Source: Halomarina pelagica
GTDB taxonomy: Archaea > Halobacteriota > Halobacteria > Halobacteriales > Haloarculaceae
Assembly (NCBI RefSeq): GCF_024228315.1
Contig: NZ_CP100458.1
Coordinates: forward strand, 1-64,000
Length of the DNA stretch: 64,000 nt
Direction: 5' to 3'
Shown piece after piece: positions 8,145 through 17,075 of this stretch. A model generated the notes under the pieces. That model saw nothing but the letters and a program-made list of their open reading frames with translations, did no database searches and was not told the origin of the DNA. The number at the start of each line of letters is the position of its first letter. Within the stretch, counting starts at the first letter, position 1. The translations under genes and the position numbers were made by a program.

Positions 8145-9419
8145 ATGTTCGATCCACATCCAGGTGGTAACCCGAACACCACACCTCGCGACCGTTCACT
8201 CGCCAGCTCATTCGATCGATACCTCCAAGATAAAGGGAAAGGCCGTGGCGGTGTGGGTGGTAACTACCGCCGGAACGCAGCTCGCGAACTCGAACGGTTC
8301 GCTGAGTGGGCCACCGGCGACCGCGGTCGAGACGACTGGACCGGCATCATCCCCAACGATGTCGACCGAGAGCCTGCCTTCGAGGACCTCGACGAGCAAG
8401 TGTTCCGTGAGTACGCTCGTTATCTCGCTGGCGATCGAGGACTCAAGCAGAACACCGTGCAAACTTACTACCGCTATATCTCTGCGTGGTGCGGGTGGTG
8501 CGTGAACGAGGGCTACTTGGACGCTCATTACGCCCAGCGGGCGAGCGCGACAGCGCCACTCCCCGAAGACGACGGTCGCAAGCCCGGCGATCAGCAGGCC
8601 TGGACGCCCGAGCAGCGTCACGCGCTGACGCGCTATGTCGACGAAGAAGCTCGTAACGCCATTGAGGCATTCACAACACTTCCCAATGATGCCGATCCAC
8701 TTGATAGACAACGAGCGCGGTATACGGCCTTAAAAGCGGCACGAGACCGAGCGCTTGTATTCGTCCTTGCGTACACTGCTGTTCGAGTCGGGGAGCTTCT
8801 TCGGGATCCGAGCGACCCGCGTCGTCGTGGCGTCCGGTGGGAAGAGATTGACCTCGAGGACGGGAGTATGGATGTCTACCGGAAGAAACAGCAGTGGGAC
8901 GCCGCGAGTCTTCCTGACCCGGTGATCTCACCATTACGCAGCTATTGGAAGCTCATGGACCCACCATTGGACCGATGGCCTGTGTTCCCAACGTTCGACC
9001 AGCGGACGCTCGCGACGCTTCTACGAGAGGAGCTAGCTGACAGGGGCCTTCGGCCGGATGCTATCGACGACCGCCGTGAGGAGTACGCTCGTGATCTTCT
9101 GCTGTTTCTTGAGGAGGACATTCGTCCGCCATCGCTAACGACTGATGGTGCGCGGTCCCTCCTACAGCGCCTCACAGCGGCTGCTGACATCGATATTGAG
9201 CATCCAAAGCACGACTACCTCGCACCGCACGGTGGGAGGCGTGGAATGGGTGAGGTCCTTGTTCGTGCATTCGGGTATACTGTCGCAGCTCGCTATCTCG
9301 ACAATTCAGAAGAGATGGTCCGTGAACGATACTCGCATATCGAAGCCGGTGAACTGGGAGATGTCGCGACGGAGGCACTCGCAGAGGTTGATGGCGATTT
9401 CGATAATACTGGGCTTTGA
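8145..9419 (+). CDS. Tyrosine recombinase / phage-type integrase
   Basis: A 424-residue site-specific recombinase. The N-terminal SAM-like core-binding domain spans about residues 20-135, and the catalytic domain about 150-410. Active-site residues are recognisable: R214 in TAVRVGELL, H362-x-x-R365 in PHGGRRG, and nucleophile Y396 in RERYSHIE. Such enzymes integrate and excise mobile elements or resolve multimers. It follows the winged-helix gene by 3 bp and is separated by only about 60 bp from the converging CBASS-like operon. I found no tRNA or obvious att repeat in the window, so integration versus dimer resolution stays open. Confidence 0.9.
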   Translation: MFDPHPGGNPNTTPRDRSLASSFDRYLQDKGKGRGGVGGNYRRNAARELERFAEWATGDRGRDDWTGIIPNDVDREPAFEDLDEQVFREYARYLAGDRGLKQNTVQTYYRYISAWCGWCVNEGYLDAHYAQRASATAPLPEDDGRKPGDQQAWTPEQRHALTRYVDEEARNAIEAFTTLPNDADPLDRQRARYTALKAARDRALVFVLAYTAVRVGELLRDPSDPRRRGVRWEEIDLEDGSMDVYRKKQQWDAASLPDPVISPLRSYWKLMDPPLDRWPVFPTFDQRTLATLLREELADRGLRPDAIDDRREEYARDLLLFLEEDIRPPSLTTDGARSLLQRLTAAADIDIEHPKHDYLAPHGGRRGMGEVLVRAFGYTVAARYLDNSEEMVRERYSHIEAGELGDVATEALAEVDGDFDNTGL

Positions 9420-9480
9420 GTATGCGTTATCGAAAAGTCGAGTACAGCTGAACCAACGAACAAGGTGTCATATTGTTTGT

Positions 9481-10137
9481 TCATTCAACTCGCTTAAACC
9501 ACATCAGACCGTGATTATCGCGACCTGGACCAGTATAGTATATCCCCTCGAGGATATCCTTGTCTGGTGTCTCTTTTAGTTCGAGATCCGCTGTTCCGTG
9601 ATGCATTTGCATTGTTTCGGGTGTATCTGGAGGAGGATTGTTTTCGTATTGATAATTCAAACTTGGCCACTTCCCCTCTGTTGTTAGAATCGTAGCTCCC
9701 TCACTATCCGACGACGATTGTTTAGTTTTGAGATGTATCCCGATTTTCCGCCATGTCTGTTCAACGGTGAGCGTCGCAGTCAATCGCGTGTACTCTTCCT
9801 CTGGATCATTTTCGGCGTGAACCGCATATTCTGGAATCTCTATGTCTCCGTCATAGAAGGTACCAATCCAACCTTCCCATTCACCGCTAAGATTCGGGGC
9901 TTTCACAAGACGGAGTCTACGTACAGGTGCTGTATCCCAAAGCCACGAATCGAAGAGTTTCAGCCCAATAGCGAACACGACACCCCATGAAGGCACACCG
10001 ATCGCAACACCAATCGCGAGGTTTTGCGTCGCGAAAGAAACTGCAGCGCTCAGAAGACCGACGATGATGTAACAAATGACACCAATTCCACCAAGAATCT
10101 TCGGGCGAAGTTCGTTGTCAGTTGAGTACGTATGCAT
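9481..10137 (-). CDS. Two-TM beta-barrel effector of CBASS (Cap15-like)
   Basis: A 218-residue protein with two transmembrane helices (about residues 13-37 and 42-63), a basic stretch (VRRLRLVK), then a beta-rich domain opening with LSGEWEG at about 83-89. This matches the SMODS-associated 2TM/beta-barrel (Cap15) architecture, in which the barrel binds a cyclic nucleotide and the helices oligomerise and disrupt the membrane. It is the last gene of a minus-strand operon, 44 bp downstream of a CD-NTase. The effector call rests on topology, the Gly-Glu-Trp barrel entry and context. The ligand cannot be read from the sequence. Confidence 0.7.
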   Translation of the reverse strand: MHTYSTDNELRPKILGGIGVICYIIVGLLSAAVSFATQNLAIGVAIGVPSWGVVFAIGLKLFDSWLWDTAPVRRLRLVKAPNLSGEWEGWIGTFYDGDIEIPEYAVHAENDPEEEYTRLTATLTVEQTWRKIGIHLKTKQSSSDSEGATILTTEGKWPSLNYQYENNPPPDTPETMQMHHGTADLELKETPDKDILEGIYYTGPGRDNHGLMWFKRVE

Positions 10138-10181
10138 GTTTTCTTGTATAATATCTGATTATTTATCGGTATCCCTTTAGA

Positions 10182-11090
10182 TTACCAATTTTCCCACAAA
10201 TCGACAAGAGCGGCATAGAATTCAATGAATGCTTCTGGGGTCCATTGTGTCGTCTCAGTACCGAAGAGTGATTGAATTTCGTTTTGACACTGGTAATCGC
10301 TTAGCTCTAAATCGCTCTCAACAGGATAGAGTAGAATCGAAGTGAATCGATCTTGGAGATTGGCCGTGTATTCGCTGGCGGGAATATTGTAAAGCAAGCA
10401 TTCGATGAAGTACGATGGAGCTGTACTCTTGTCTATTTCACCATCGTCAGCGAGTTTATTCCTCGCGTTCTTGAACATCCGAACAGTCGGCTTGAAACGG
10501 CCATCAGTTGAATCGTTCTTCGTCGCCCCATTGTCAATGTGCTGCTGAGGGAAATTGACGATCTCTGTACCATCTTGTGTCCAGAATACGATCCCCTCCT
10601 CATAGTCATCATCGCCGATATACTGATACCCTCTGTACTGCCGGTACTGCTGACAGACAACAACATCTGCTGGCAAGGGGAGTGACGAGGCTTCCACCTC
10701 CAAGCACTTCTCACCCTCTGTGATCGCGTTAGCTCCGTATTTTCCTTCAAGTACAGAAATCACGTCGCGACGGAACTCGCTCCAGCCGTACGAGGCAGAA
10801 GTCCGGTGCTCCAGATACCGCTCCCGCTCGGTCGTTTTGAGTCCTGAGAGGTCTCGTCGGTAGCTTTCGGTTAGCTTGACGAGGATGTCGACATCTCCGC
10901 TTCCATGTACGAGCGTTGTATTAGCATACGAACCTTGTAATTTCGTTATAAATTCACGATCATCCTGTTGGAGGATACAATCTGGGTCAGCGAGTGTTTC
11001 ACGGATTTTCTCGTGAGTCTCTTTTGCAGATGTGATTGCGGCGCTTTCGTAGTTTGTCCACGTCTCAAGCTGGGATTCCGGAATCGGCAT
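10182..11090 (-). CDS. CD-NTase (cGAS/DncV-like nucleotidyltransferase), second copy
   Basis: A 302-residue SMODS-type nucleotidyltransferase. The catalytic signature LQGSYANTT followed by GDVDILV gives G53-S54 and metal ligands D66 and D68; the third acid is probably D142 in LPADVVVCQQYR. Such enzymes make cyclic di- or trinucleotides on phage infection. It has no N-terminal extension, unlike the neighbouring paralogue. The two share the tail pattern of FECLLYN-type and QNE/QNGQ..LFG..TQW segments, so they are duplicated or homologous cyclases. The stop codon of the upstream cyclase gene lies 19 bp from this start, consistent with one transcript. Confidence 0.85.
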   Translation of the reverse strand: MPIPESQLETWTNYESAAITSAKETHEKIRETLADPDCILQQDDREFITKLQGSYANTTLVHGSGDVDILVKLTESYRRDLSGLKTTERERYLEHRTSASYGWSEFRRDVISVLEGKYGANAITEGEKCLEVEASSLPLPADVVVCQQYRQYRGYQYIGDDDYEEGIVFWTQDGTEIVNFPQQHIDNGATKNDSTDGRFKPTVRMFKNARNKLADDGEIDKSTAPSYFIECLLYNIPASEYTANLQDRFTSILLYPVESDLELSDYQCQNEIQSLFGTETTQWTPEAFIEFYAALVDLWENW

Positions 11091-11109
11091 TATCGCGCTA
11101 AAAGCCTCC

Positions 11110-12423
11110 TTAGTAGTCGTACCAGTTCTGATACAGCCGGATCAGCTCGCGGATGAATCGCTTTGCCTTGCGCTCATCCCATTGCGTCGACTGTGAACCG
11201 AACAAGTCCTGCTGCCCGTTTTGGCAGGTAAACTGCTGCAGATTGATTTTGTTGTTATTGAGGTGATTCACAATGCTAACGTACCGCTCCTGGTGGTTCT
11301 CGGTGTAGGCTTTGTTCGGTACGTTGTAGAGCAAGCACTCAAGGAAGTATGACGGTACGTTATCCTTCGAGATCCGACCTTTCTTAATCAGGTACGTACG
11401 AGCGCGCTTGAACATCCGCACCGTCTCACGGTATCGACCATCCGTCTCGCGGTTTTTCTCGGCGCCGTTTCGATAATGGCGTTCAGGATAGTTTACGACT
11501 GCTCGGTTCGACGATGAGCGGAACCACATTGCCTCGGGGCCATTATCAGGCCGATAACGCTGGCTAACGACGATATCTGCATCAATACGCAGTGTCGAAT
11601 CTCTGGCGTGTAGTTTGATTGCCTTGTCGTCAACTGTGACGGCATCGTGACCGTAGCGTTTTCGGAGGGCAGCAACCACGTCGGCCTTGAAGTCCTCAAA
11701 TCCGTACTCGACCCGTGATCCATTCTTCGCAATGTTGTCGCCGTTTGCGAGCCAGCGGTCGCTATCAGCACGGTATGGCGACGTCAGCTGGATTACGATG
11801 TCGACGTCGCTGTCACCGTGGATGTTTGTGTGGTTCTTGTACGACCCTTGGAGGTATACGCGATATTCGACACCAGCGCGTTCAGTGAGCTCCTCGCTTG
11901 TGTTCAGAGTCCGACGAAGGCGGTCGCACGTTTCTTTCGGTGTACGCCTTGGTCCTGACTTTGACCACGACTTGAGTTTCGATCCTGGAATCCCTCGACC
12001 GGATGTATCGAGTGTGGTCTGGCCGCGAGCGAGTTCAAGTACACCCTCGATGACTGGACTGAGCAGCCCCGATTCGTTTTTGCCAGCATCGGGTAATTCC
12101 TCTTCCTCTGTGTTCTCATTAGCGTTCTCTTCATCCACCTCTTCTAAATGATCCTCTTCCACCTCGGTACCGCTTTCCTCAGTGTCAACATCTATGGAAG
12201 CGCCGTGGCCGACAGCGCCGGTCGGACTACCTCCACCACCGTGTTGATGATTTTGTCGTTCTGCCGGTGAGAATTCCTGATCGACGCCTCCTTCTTCCTC
12301 CTCTGGTGCTTCGACGTCGGTGATTTCCTGTTGATCATCATCGAGCAGCTCGTCCGGGAGACGGTGATCCGTCTCGTCTGTTTCGCTACCCGAGTCAAAC
12401 GAGCTTCGATACGTGTTACCCAT
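11110..12423 (-). CDS. CD-NTase with acidic N-terminal extension, first copy
   Basis: A 437-residue protein. Residues 1-120 are low-complexity and extremely acidic (Glu/Asp/Gly-rich). The nucleotidyltransferase domain follows: G193-S194 in YLQGSYKNHTN, D206 and D208 in SDVDIVIQL, and D283 in IDADIVVSQRYR. All three metal-binding acids are therefore present, so it should be active. The extension is unusual for CD-NTases and may be a halophilic linker or a regulatory or docking region. Its start overlaps the preceding gene by 8 bp. With the second cyclase and the Cap15-like effector it forms a CBASS-like locus; no Cap2/Cap3 (E1/E2, JAB) or HORMA/TRIP13 genes are seen. Confidence 0.85.
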   Translation of the reverse strand: MGNTYRSSFDSGSETDETDHRLPDELLDDDQQEITDVEAPEEEEGGVDQEFSPAERQNHQHGGGGSPTGAVGHGASIDVDTEESGTEVEEDHLEEVDEENANENTEEEELPDAGKNESGLLSPVIEGVLELARGQTTLDTSGRGIPGSKLKSWSKSGPRRTPKETCDRLRRTLNTSEELTERAGVEYRVYLQGSYKNHTNIHGDSDVDIVIQLTSPYRADSDRWLANGDNIAKNGSRVEYGFEDFKADVVAALRKRYGHDAVTVDDKAIKLHARDSTLRIDADIVVSQRYRPDNGPEAMWFRSSSNRAVVNYPERHYRNGAEKNRETDGRYRETVRMFKRARTYLIKKGRISKDNVPSYFLECLLYNVPNKAYTENHQERYVSIVNHLNNNKINLQQFTCQNGQQDLFGSQSTQWDERKAKRFIRELIRLYQNWYDY

Positions 12424-13282
12424 CTGCGTGCACCTCCGATGCTGTGAATTGTGACATAGTTTGCTGAGTATAGCCCGTCGAAAGCCGCTTCTGGACTCTA
12501 TTTTGCAGTACTCGACAGCGACGACGTGTAGTAGTCAGCGAGGCGGTTCGAAACTCCGTTTTGCGCATCCAATACCGCTTTCCGATAGCTGCAATCACCG
12601 ACCCCGGGAGAGCTGCGAGGTAGCGCGGTGAGAGAAGACCGATGAGGATGATACCCGATGGGTTGCAAATTGCATCAATTTGCCAAATCCATCGTTCCAT
12701 TTCTTTGTGACGATTGCCGACATGGGGGCCAAAGAATTGCCCGACATATACCGCAATTACGCCATCACAGATGTGCTTTATTCCCTCGAAGGAATCTCGT
12801 ATCTCTTCGGGATATACGGCCTTGAGTAACGGTACGATCGTCGTTCGTGTCCCTTTGAGTCGCTCGTAGAGGCATGAAACCCCCTTCCGATAGTTGTCGA
12901 TGTTTTGTTCACGCTGTGCTGAGGCCATGTCCTCATCTCGGTACGTCGGTACGTCGAACGCGAAGTGCCAGTCGGGCTCGACAGTACGCACCGCATTCTC
13001 TTCCTGTGTCAGGTGAAGATCGTGCAGGAAGCTATCGTGAACGGTTGTCGTGGAAGCGAGAGGAATCTCCGGTGATAGGTACTCTTTGGCAGCAATCCCT
13101 GCGTCTGCCAATTTGAGTATGTCTGGAAAATCGAGCACAACTCCATTGGAAACAGATGGATCGCTGAAAATCTGTTCGTGTAAAGGGTCACGCTCAATGC
13201 GAGCGAGCATACCGGTTGGAACGGTTCTCTCACTCGCATGATGTCTGTACGTAGATCGGGAAGACTCGTCGGCCTCAGTCAT
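12416..13282 (-). CDS. Unknown first gene of the CBASS-like operon
   Basis: A 288-residue protein that I do not recognise. It is soluble apart from one moderately hydrophobic patch near residues 205-230 (GIILIGLLSPRYLAALPG). The N-terminal third contains VVLDFPDILKLADAGI, and a central stretch contains DGVIAVYVGQFFGPHVG. The C-terminal 50 residues are basic, which is odd among acidic haloarchaeal proteins. It is the promoter-proximal gene of the four-gene minus-strand operon and overlaps the first CD-NTase by 8 bp, so it is expressed with the cyclases. It could be a second effector, a sensor or a regulatory subunit; none of these can be shown. Confidence 0.6.
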   Translation of the reverse strand: MTEADESSRSTYRHHASERTVPTGMLARIERDPLHEQIFSDPSVSNGVVLDFPDILKLADAGIAAKEYLSPEIPLASTTTVHDSFLHDLHLTQEENAVRTVEPDWHFAFDVPTYRDEDMASAQREQNIDNYRKGVSCLYERLKGTRTTIVPLLKAVYPEEIRDSFEGIKHICDGVIAVYVGQFFGPHVGNRHKEMERWIWQIDAICNPSGIILIGLLSPRYLAALPGSVIAAIGKRYWMRKTEFRTASLTTTRRRCRVLQNRVQKRLSTGYTQQTMSQFTASEVHADG

Positions 13283-13441
13283 GGTACACGTCGTCGGTGC
13301 TTGCGTTTTTCCGATGGCACCGGTTATGACTCTCTTTTGAGACTACATAAGCATTTCGCGCAAAACCACTCGTGATGCCCTCTACTAGCAATTTTCTTCA
13401 CAAAGACGCTCTATTACTGAAATCAAATCAGCTATACTCTT

Positions 13442-13449
13442 CTATAACT
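13442..13449 (+). promoter_or_regulatory. TATA box of the CARF regulator gene
   Basis: The element CTATAACT is centred about 27 bp upstream of ATG 13474, the archaeal TATA-to-start distance. This implies a leaderless transcript beginning at the ATG and favours 13474 over the in-frame ATG at 13372. The 190-bp divergent region also has to hold the minus-strand promoter of the cyclase operon, which I could not place. Confidence 0.6.
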
Positions 13450-13473
13450 AGTTCGATTCACAAGAGCAAATCC

Positions 13474-14367
13474 ATGACAGACCACGTCCATTATATCCCG
13501 GTCGGGTTTGATTTCGAGCGGCTCATTCAACCCATCTCACAAGGAGCTGATCTCCCCGCTGATCGTGTTATTTTATTGCATTCTTCACCGAAGGATGACA
13601 ACTCAGAGGCTGGTGAACTTGCGGAACGAATGGCAGCGCGTCTTGCTGAAGCATTCGATAAAATATTGGGTATTCCAACAACTCAAGAACAGGTTGATAT
13701 TCAAGATATCTACGAATATGAGACGATGTTCGAATACGCCTATCTCTCGTTTTTAGAGGAGCTCGATGCGGGGAACCATGTTTATGTGAACATCTCATCG
13801 ATGCCACGAACCGTTGCTTTTGCTTTCGCAACGGCTGCCAGTACGCTCGTTGCTGAGTCCTCTGAACTCCGGGAGCAACTCCATACGTACTACGTGGCGC
13901 CGCGACAGTACTTGGTGCTGGATCTTATTGAGGAACTTGAACGCGAGCATGATTTCTTGGAAGAGCGGCTGTCAGAACGTGGTGATTTAGAAATGGAAAA
14001 ACGAGCTGAACGCCTTTCGGAACTTATGGACGAAGTTCGGAATTATGGCGTAACGCGAGGTGCGGAGCCGATGAATGGCAATCTTCACGTGGAATTTCCC
14101 GCACCACCTGTCGCTGATCTCCGTGAGTTCGAAGAACTAATTCTCGAGTTTCTGCATGCTCATGGTGCGACTGCGTCGACATCGAAGCTAGCGACGGAGT
14201 TAGCTTCGACTCTGGAGATCGAATATGACTCTTCGTTTCAAAGCCGAGTGCAGTACAATGTCCGGGAACTCGAATCAAAGGGCTACATCATTCGGACACC
14301 AGAAGGAAATCGGTATCGTACAGATCTTACGAAGATTGGAAAACTATGGGCTAACACTCATCTCTAA
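13474..14367 (+). CDS. CARF-domain winged-helix regulator (HFX_2341/DUF6293-like)
   Basis: A 297-residue protein. Residues 1-150 form a Rossmann-like CARF-type sensor: the entry strand HVHYIPVGFDFERLI, then RVILLHSS, and the phosphate-loop-like NISSMPRT at 106-113. A helical linker follows, and a C-terminal winged helix spans about 210-297 (FLHAHGATASTSKLATELAS, then a recognition helix and ESKGYI wing). This matches the haloarchaeal HFX_2341 regulator family. CARF domains bind cyclic oligoadenylates or related nucleotides. It is transcribed divergently from the cyclase operon, so a nucleotide-responsive control of that operon is plausible but inferred. Confidence 0.75.
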   Translation: MTDHVHYIPVGFDFERLIQPISQGADLPADRVILLHSSPKDDNSEAGELAERMAARLAEAFDKILGIPTTQEQVDIQDIYEYETMFEYAYLSFLEELDAGNHVYVNISSMPRTVAFAFATAASTLVAESSELREQLHTYYVAPRQYLVLDLIEELEREHDFLEERLSERGDLEMEKRAERLSELMDEVRNYGVTRGAEPMNGNLHVEFPAPPVADLREFEELILEFLHAHGATASTSKLATELASTLEIEYDSSFQSRVQYNVRELESKGYIIRTPEGNRYRTDLTKIGKLWANTHL

Positions 14368-14621
14368 CTCTCAGGCAAAACGAGATGGTTCATGAGCTCA
14401 GTCTTGTCCTTCTTTTCATAACTACTCTATTTGATCGTCGAGCATCTCTCTAGGATATGAGGGGGAACACGGCAGTCGACGATACTTTCTCTCTGGTCTT
14501 CGGGGCGTAGATTTATACATCAAGACGGGTGTATGTCACACAAACACACGGATGCAATGATTGTTCCGGAATTGACCACTTCGTAACACAATCTCGGCGC
14601 ATTCAACCACTCCCTCAACAC
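14368..14621. promoter_or_regulatory. Intergenic region with TATA box for the Bat-type regulator
   Basis: No gene is seen here. A TATA-like tttatac at 14511-14517 predicts transcription from about 14540, downstream of the in-frame ATG at 14529 and upstream of ATG 14622. This argues for translation from 14622 with a leader of about 80 bases. Confidence 0.5.
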
Positions 14622-16985
14622 ATGTCCCCGCCTGACGATCCCTCGTCGGAGCCTCACTACACGACGTCTGACCACCTCGAGACCCAAAATACCCTTCAGA
14701 CGGCTTGGCAGACCCACCCCAACGGAAATACTAATACTGGCGGAGGTTCCAGCTTTTCGTTCCCCGAACAGGCAACTCCAATCCAAATCGCATACCTCGA
14801 CGGCTCGGGATTCGCCGAGCAAATCGCGGCTACCCTCGACAACCAGGACGACCTCTCGGTGATGCTTCCCGCTCCCGACGAGCTCATCGACTCAACCACC
14901 GTCGCACACCTTGACTGTATCGTGAGTGAGTACGACCTCCCGAATACGGAGCTCACTGGTCTCGATATCCTCGAAGCGGTTCGACACGACTATCCCCATC
15001 TCCCGTTCTTGCTCTTCACTGGGTCGTCAGCGGCTCTCGCGGAACGCGCAATCGATGCAGACGTCACTGCATATCTCCGTAAGGATGGGCCCGACCAAAC
15101 GAGACGTCTTGCACACCGTATCAAAACTGCTGTCAAAACTCGATATCAGGTACTCCAGCAGCAGCACAGTACATCGTTGACGTCTGTGTCCACGGACGGG
15201 GGGTCAGGGGCACCACAGCGTGAACAAGTGCTCGCCACGCTCCGCGAGACGACACACCAGCTCTTTGAGGTGACGACGAAATCCGAGATGAGTCACATCG
15301 CTGTCGACGCAGCTCGGGAGGTACTCGCCTTCCCTATCATGGGGATTCATCTCTACGAAGAGTCCTCCGGATCACTGCAGCCAGCGGCAGGCACAACCGA
15401 AGCGACCGAGCTGTTCGATGGGCTCCCATCGTTCTCCGAGACAGGCACACCCAGTATTGCGTGGCGTGTCTTCGCCGAGGGTGAGCCGGTCTACATGGGA
15501 GACGTCACGACACAAGACGATGTCTACAATACTGAAACACCGATTCGGAGTGAGATTCTCCTCCCGCTCGGCGACCACGGGGTAATGATCATCGGACTTC
15601 CAGAACAGGATGCCTTCACGGACGAGGATATCGAGTTCGCCGAACTGCTCGCCACGTACGTCGAATCAGCCTTCGATCGAATCGACCAAACACAGCAGCT
15701 CCAAGAACACCGACGTGAGGTCCAGCATCTGACGCGTCTCCAGACGGTTATGCGGGAGATCGAGCAGGCAATCCTCGAGGAACCCACGCGTAGTGGCGTC
15801 GAACAGGCTGTCTGTGATCGACTGACAGCAGTTGATCCCTACGCCTTTGCTTGGATTAGCGAACCCGCAATCGTCACCGAGACCGTCACACCCCGAACGT
15901 GGGCACACACGGGCGAGGAGGAGACCGCAAGCTATCTGACGAATCTCGACATTCGCGTTGCTGAAACCGTCTCAACTCATCCTGCGAGTACCGCTTTTCA
16001 CACGGGAGAGGTTTATGCGCATCAGTGCCTTGCTGACCGCCCTGACAGTGACGACGAGTATCCAAACTGGTGTCAGGAACTACTCACCCGCGGCTATCAG
16101 GCAACGTGTGCGGTCCCGCTCACCTACAGTGGCACGACTCACGGTGTGTTGACGATCGATGCTGTTCAGCCGCATGCGTTCGACGACCAGGAGCAAGAAA
16201 TCCTCGCCCAGCTCGGCGAGACGATTGGCTACGCGATGACGGCGATCAAGCGACGGGAGGCGCTCATCTCTGAAGGGATGACGGAGCTTGAATTCAATCT
16301 TACACCGACAACCACAGCCGAATCATCGTCCGATGCATCCACTTTTCCTCTGTTTTACCGGCTGGCTGCAAACACCGATAGTGACGTCACGCTCGACCGT
16401 GCGACGACCTGTGAGGACGGTGCGTACAGCGCTCTCTATTCGATTGGGGGGACGTCCCCCGAAGAGATCGAAACGTTTGTCTCCGATGTCTCTGCGGTTC
16501 TCGAGAGTCGGGTCCTGGCAGCCGATGAAACTCAACCTAGTTGCTTCATCGAACTCACGCTCTCGGAGGACTGGTTCGGGTCGCTCTTCTATGATCGCGG
16601 TGCTGTCGTTCGAGCCTCGACTGCAGATTGTCGTCCGGAAACGGAGCAGACGGGGAGGCTTATCGTCGAATTGCCGCCGGAGGGTGATGTTCGTCTTCTT
16701 GCGGAGGCCTTTGAGCAAGTGTGTCCAACAGCCGATCTGGTCGCTCGACGCGATGAGCGACAGTCAACACAGACTCTCGCGGAGTTAGAGGCTGCGCTCA
16801 AAATGACCGATCGCCAGCGCGAGGTGCTGGAAACAGCCTACTATTCAGGGTACTTCGAGACGCCGCGTGAGACGACGGGCGAAGAACTCGCTGATGGGCT
16901 CGATATCGCCCAGTCAACACTGAACAAACATCTTCGCGTCGCCGAGCGCAAGGCGCTGAGCCAGTTCTTTGAACGTGACAGCTAA
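14622..16985 (+). CDS. Bat-type transcription regulator: receiver-like, two GAF domains, HTH_10
   Basis: 787 residues from ATG 14622. A receiver-like domain at about residues 45-150 carries SEYDLP where a canonical haloarchaeal receiver has SDYDMP, so the phosphoacceptor Asp is replaced by Glu and phosphorylation is unlikely. Two GAF-type sensor domains follow (about 195-370 and 380-545). The C-terminus has the bacterio-opsin-activator HTH (LKMTDRQREVLETAYYSGYFETPRE region, then IAQSTLNKHLRVAE). There is no kinase domain. It is probably a one-component regulator responding to redox, light or a small ligand. It lies just upstream of the conjugation cluster on the same strand and could regulate it. 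Confidence 0.8.
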   Translation: MSPPDDPSSEPHYTTSDHLETQNTLQTAWQTHPNGNTNTGGGSSFSFPEQATPIQIAYLDGSGFAEQIAATLDNQDDLSVMLPAPDELIDSTTVAHLDCIVSEYDLPNTELTGLDILEAVRHDYPHLPFLLFTGSSAALAERAIDADVTAYLRKDGPDQTRRLAHRIKTAVKTRYQVLQQQHSTSLTSVSTDGGSGAPQREQVLATLRETTHQLFEVTTKSEMSHIAVDAAREVLAFPIMGIHLYEESSGSLQPAAGTTEATELFDGLPSFSETGTPSIAWRVFAEGEPVYMGDVTTQDDVYNTETPIRSEILLPLGDHGVMIIGLPEQDAFTDEDIEFAELLATYVESAFDRIDQTQQLQEHRREVQHLTRLQTVMREIEQAILEEPTRSGVEQAVCDRLTAVDPYAFAWISEPAIVTETVTPRTWAHTGEEETASYLTNLDIRVAETVSTHPASTAFHTGEVYAHQCLADRPDSDDEYPNWCQELLTRGYQATCAVPLTYSGTTHGVLTIDAVQPHAFDDQEQEILAQLGETIGYAMTAIKRREALISEGMTELEFNLTPTTTAESSSDASTFPLFYRLAANTDSDVTLDRATTCEDGAYSALYSIGGTSPEEIETFVSDVSAVLESRVLAADETQPSCFIELTLSEDWFGSLFYDRGAVVRASTADCRPETEQTGRLIVELPPEGDVRLLAEAFEQVCPTADLVARRDERQSTQTLAELEAALKMTDRQREVLETAYYSGYFETPRETTGEELADGLDIAQSTLNKHLRVAERKALSQFFERDS

Positions 16986-17075
16986 TCCGATACACGATAT
17001 AATTCGTGTCAGAAAGCTGGGGGACGAACAATACCGCCACTACGCCTGTTACCGTCTCGCACGTTGTGTGGTGCG

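Noticed and set aside
8145-9480. att site or tRNA at the integrase
   Set aside because: No tRNA-like cloverleaf or direct repeat flanking the recombinase gene could be found by eye.
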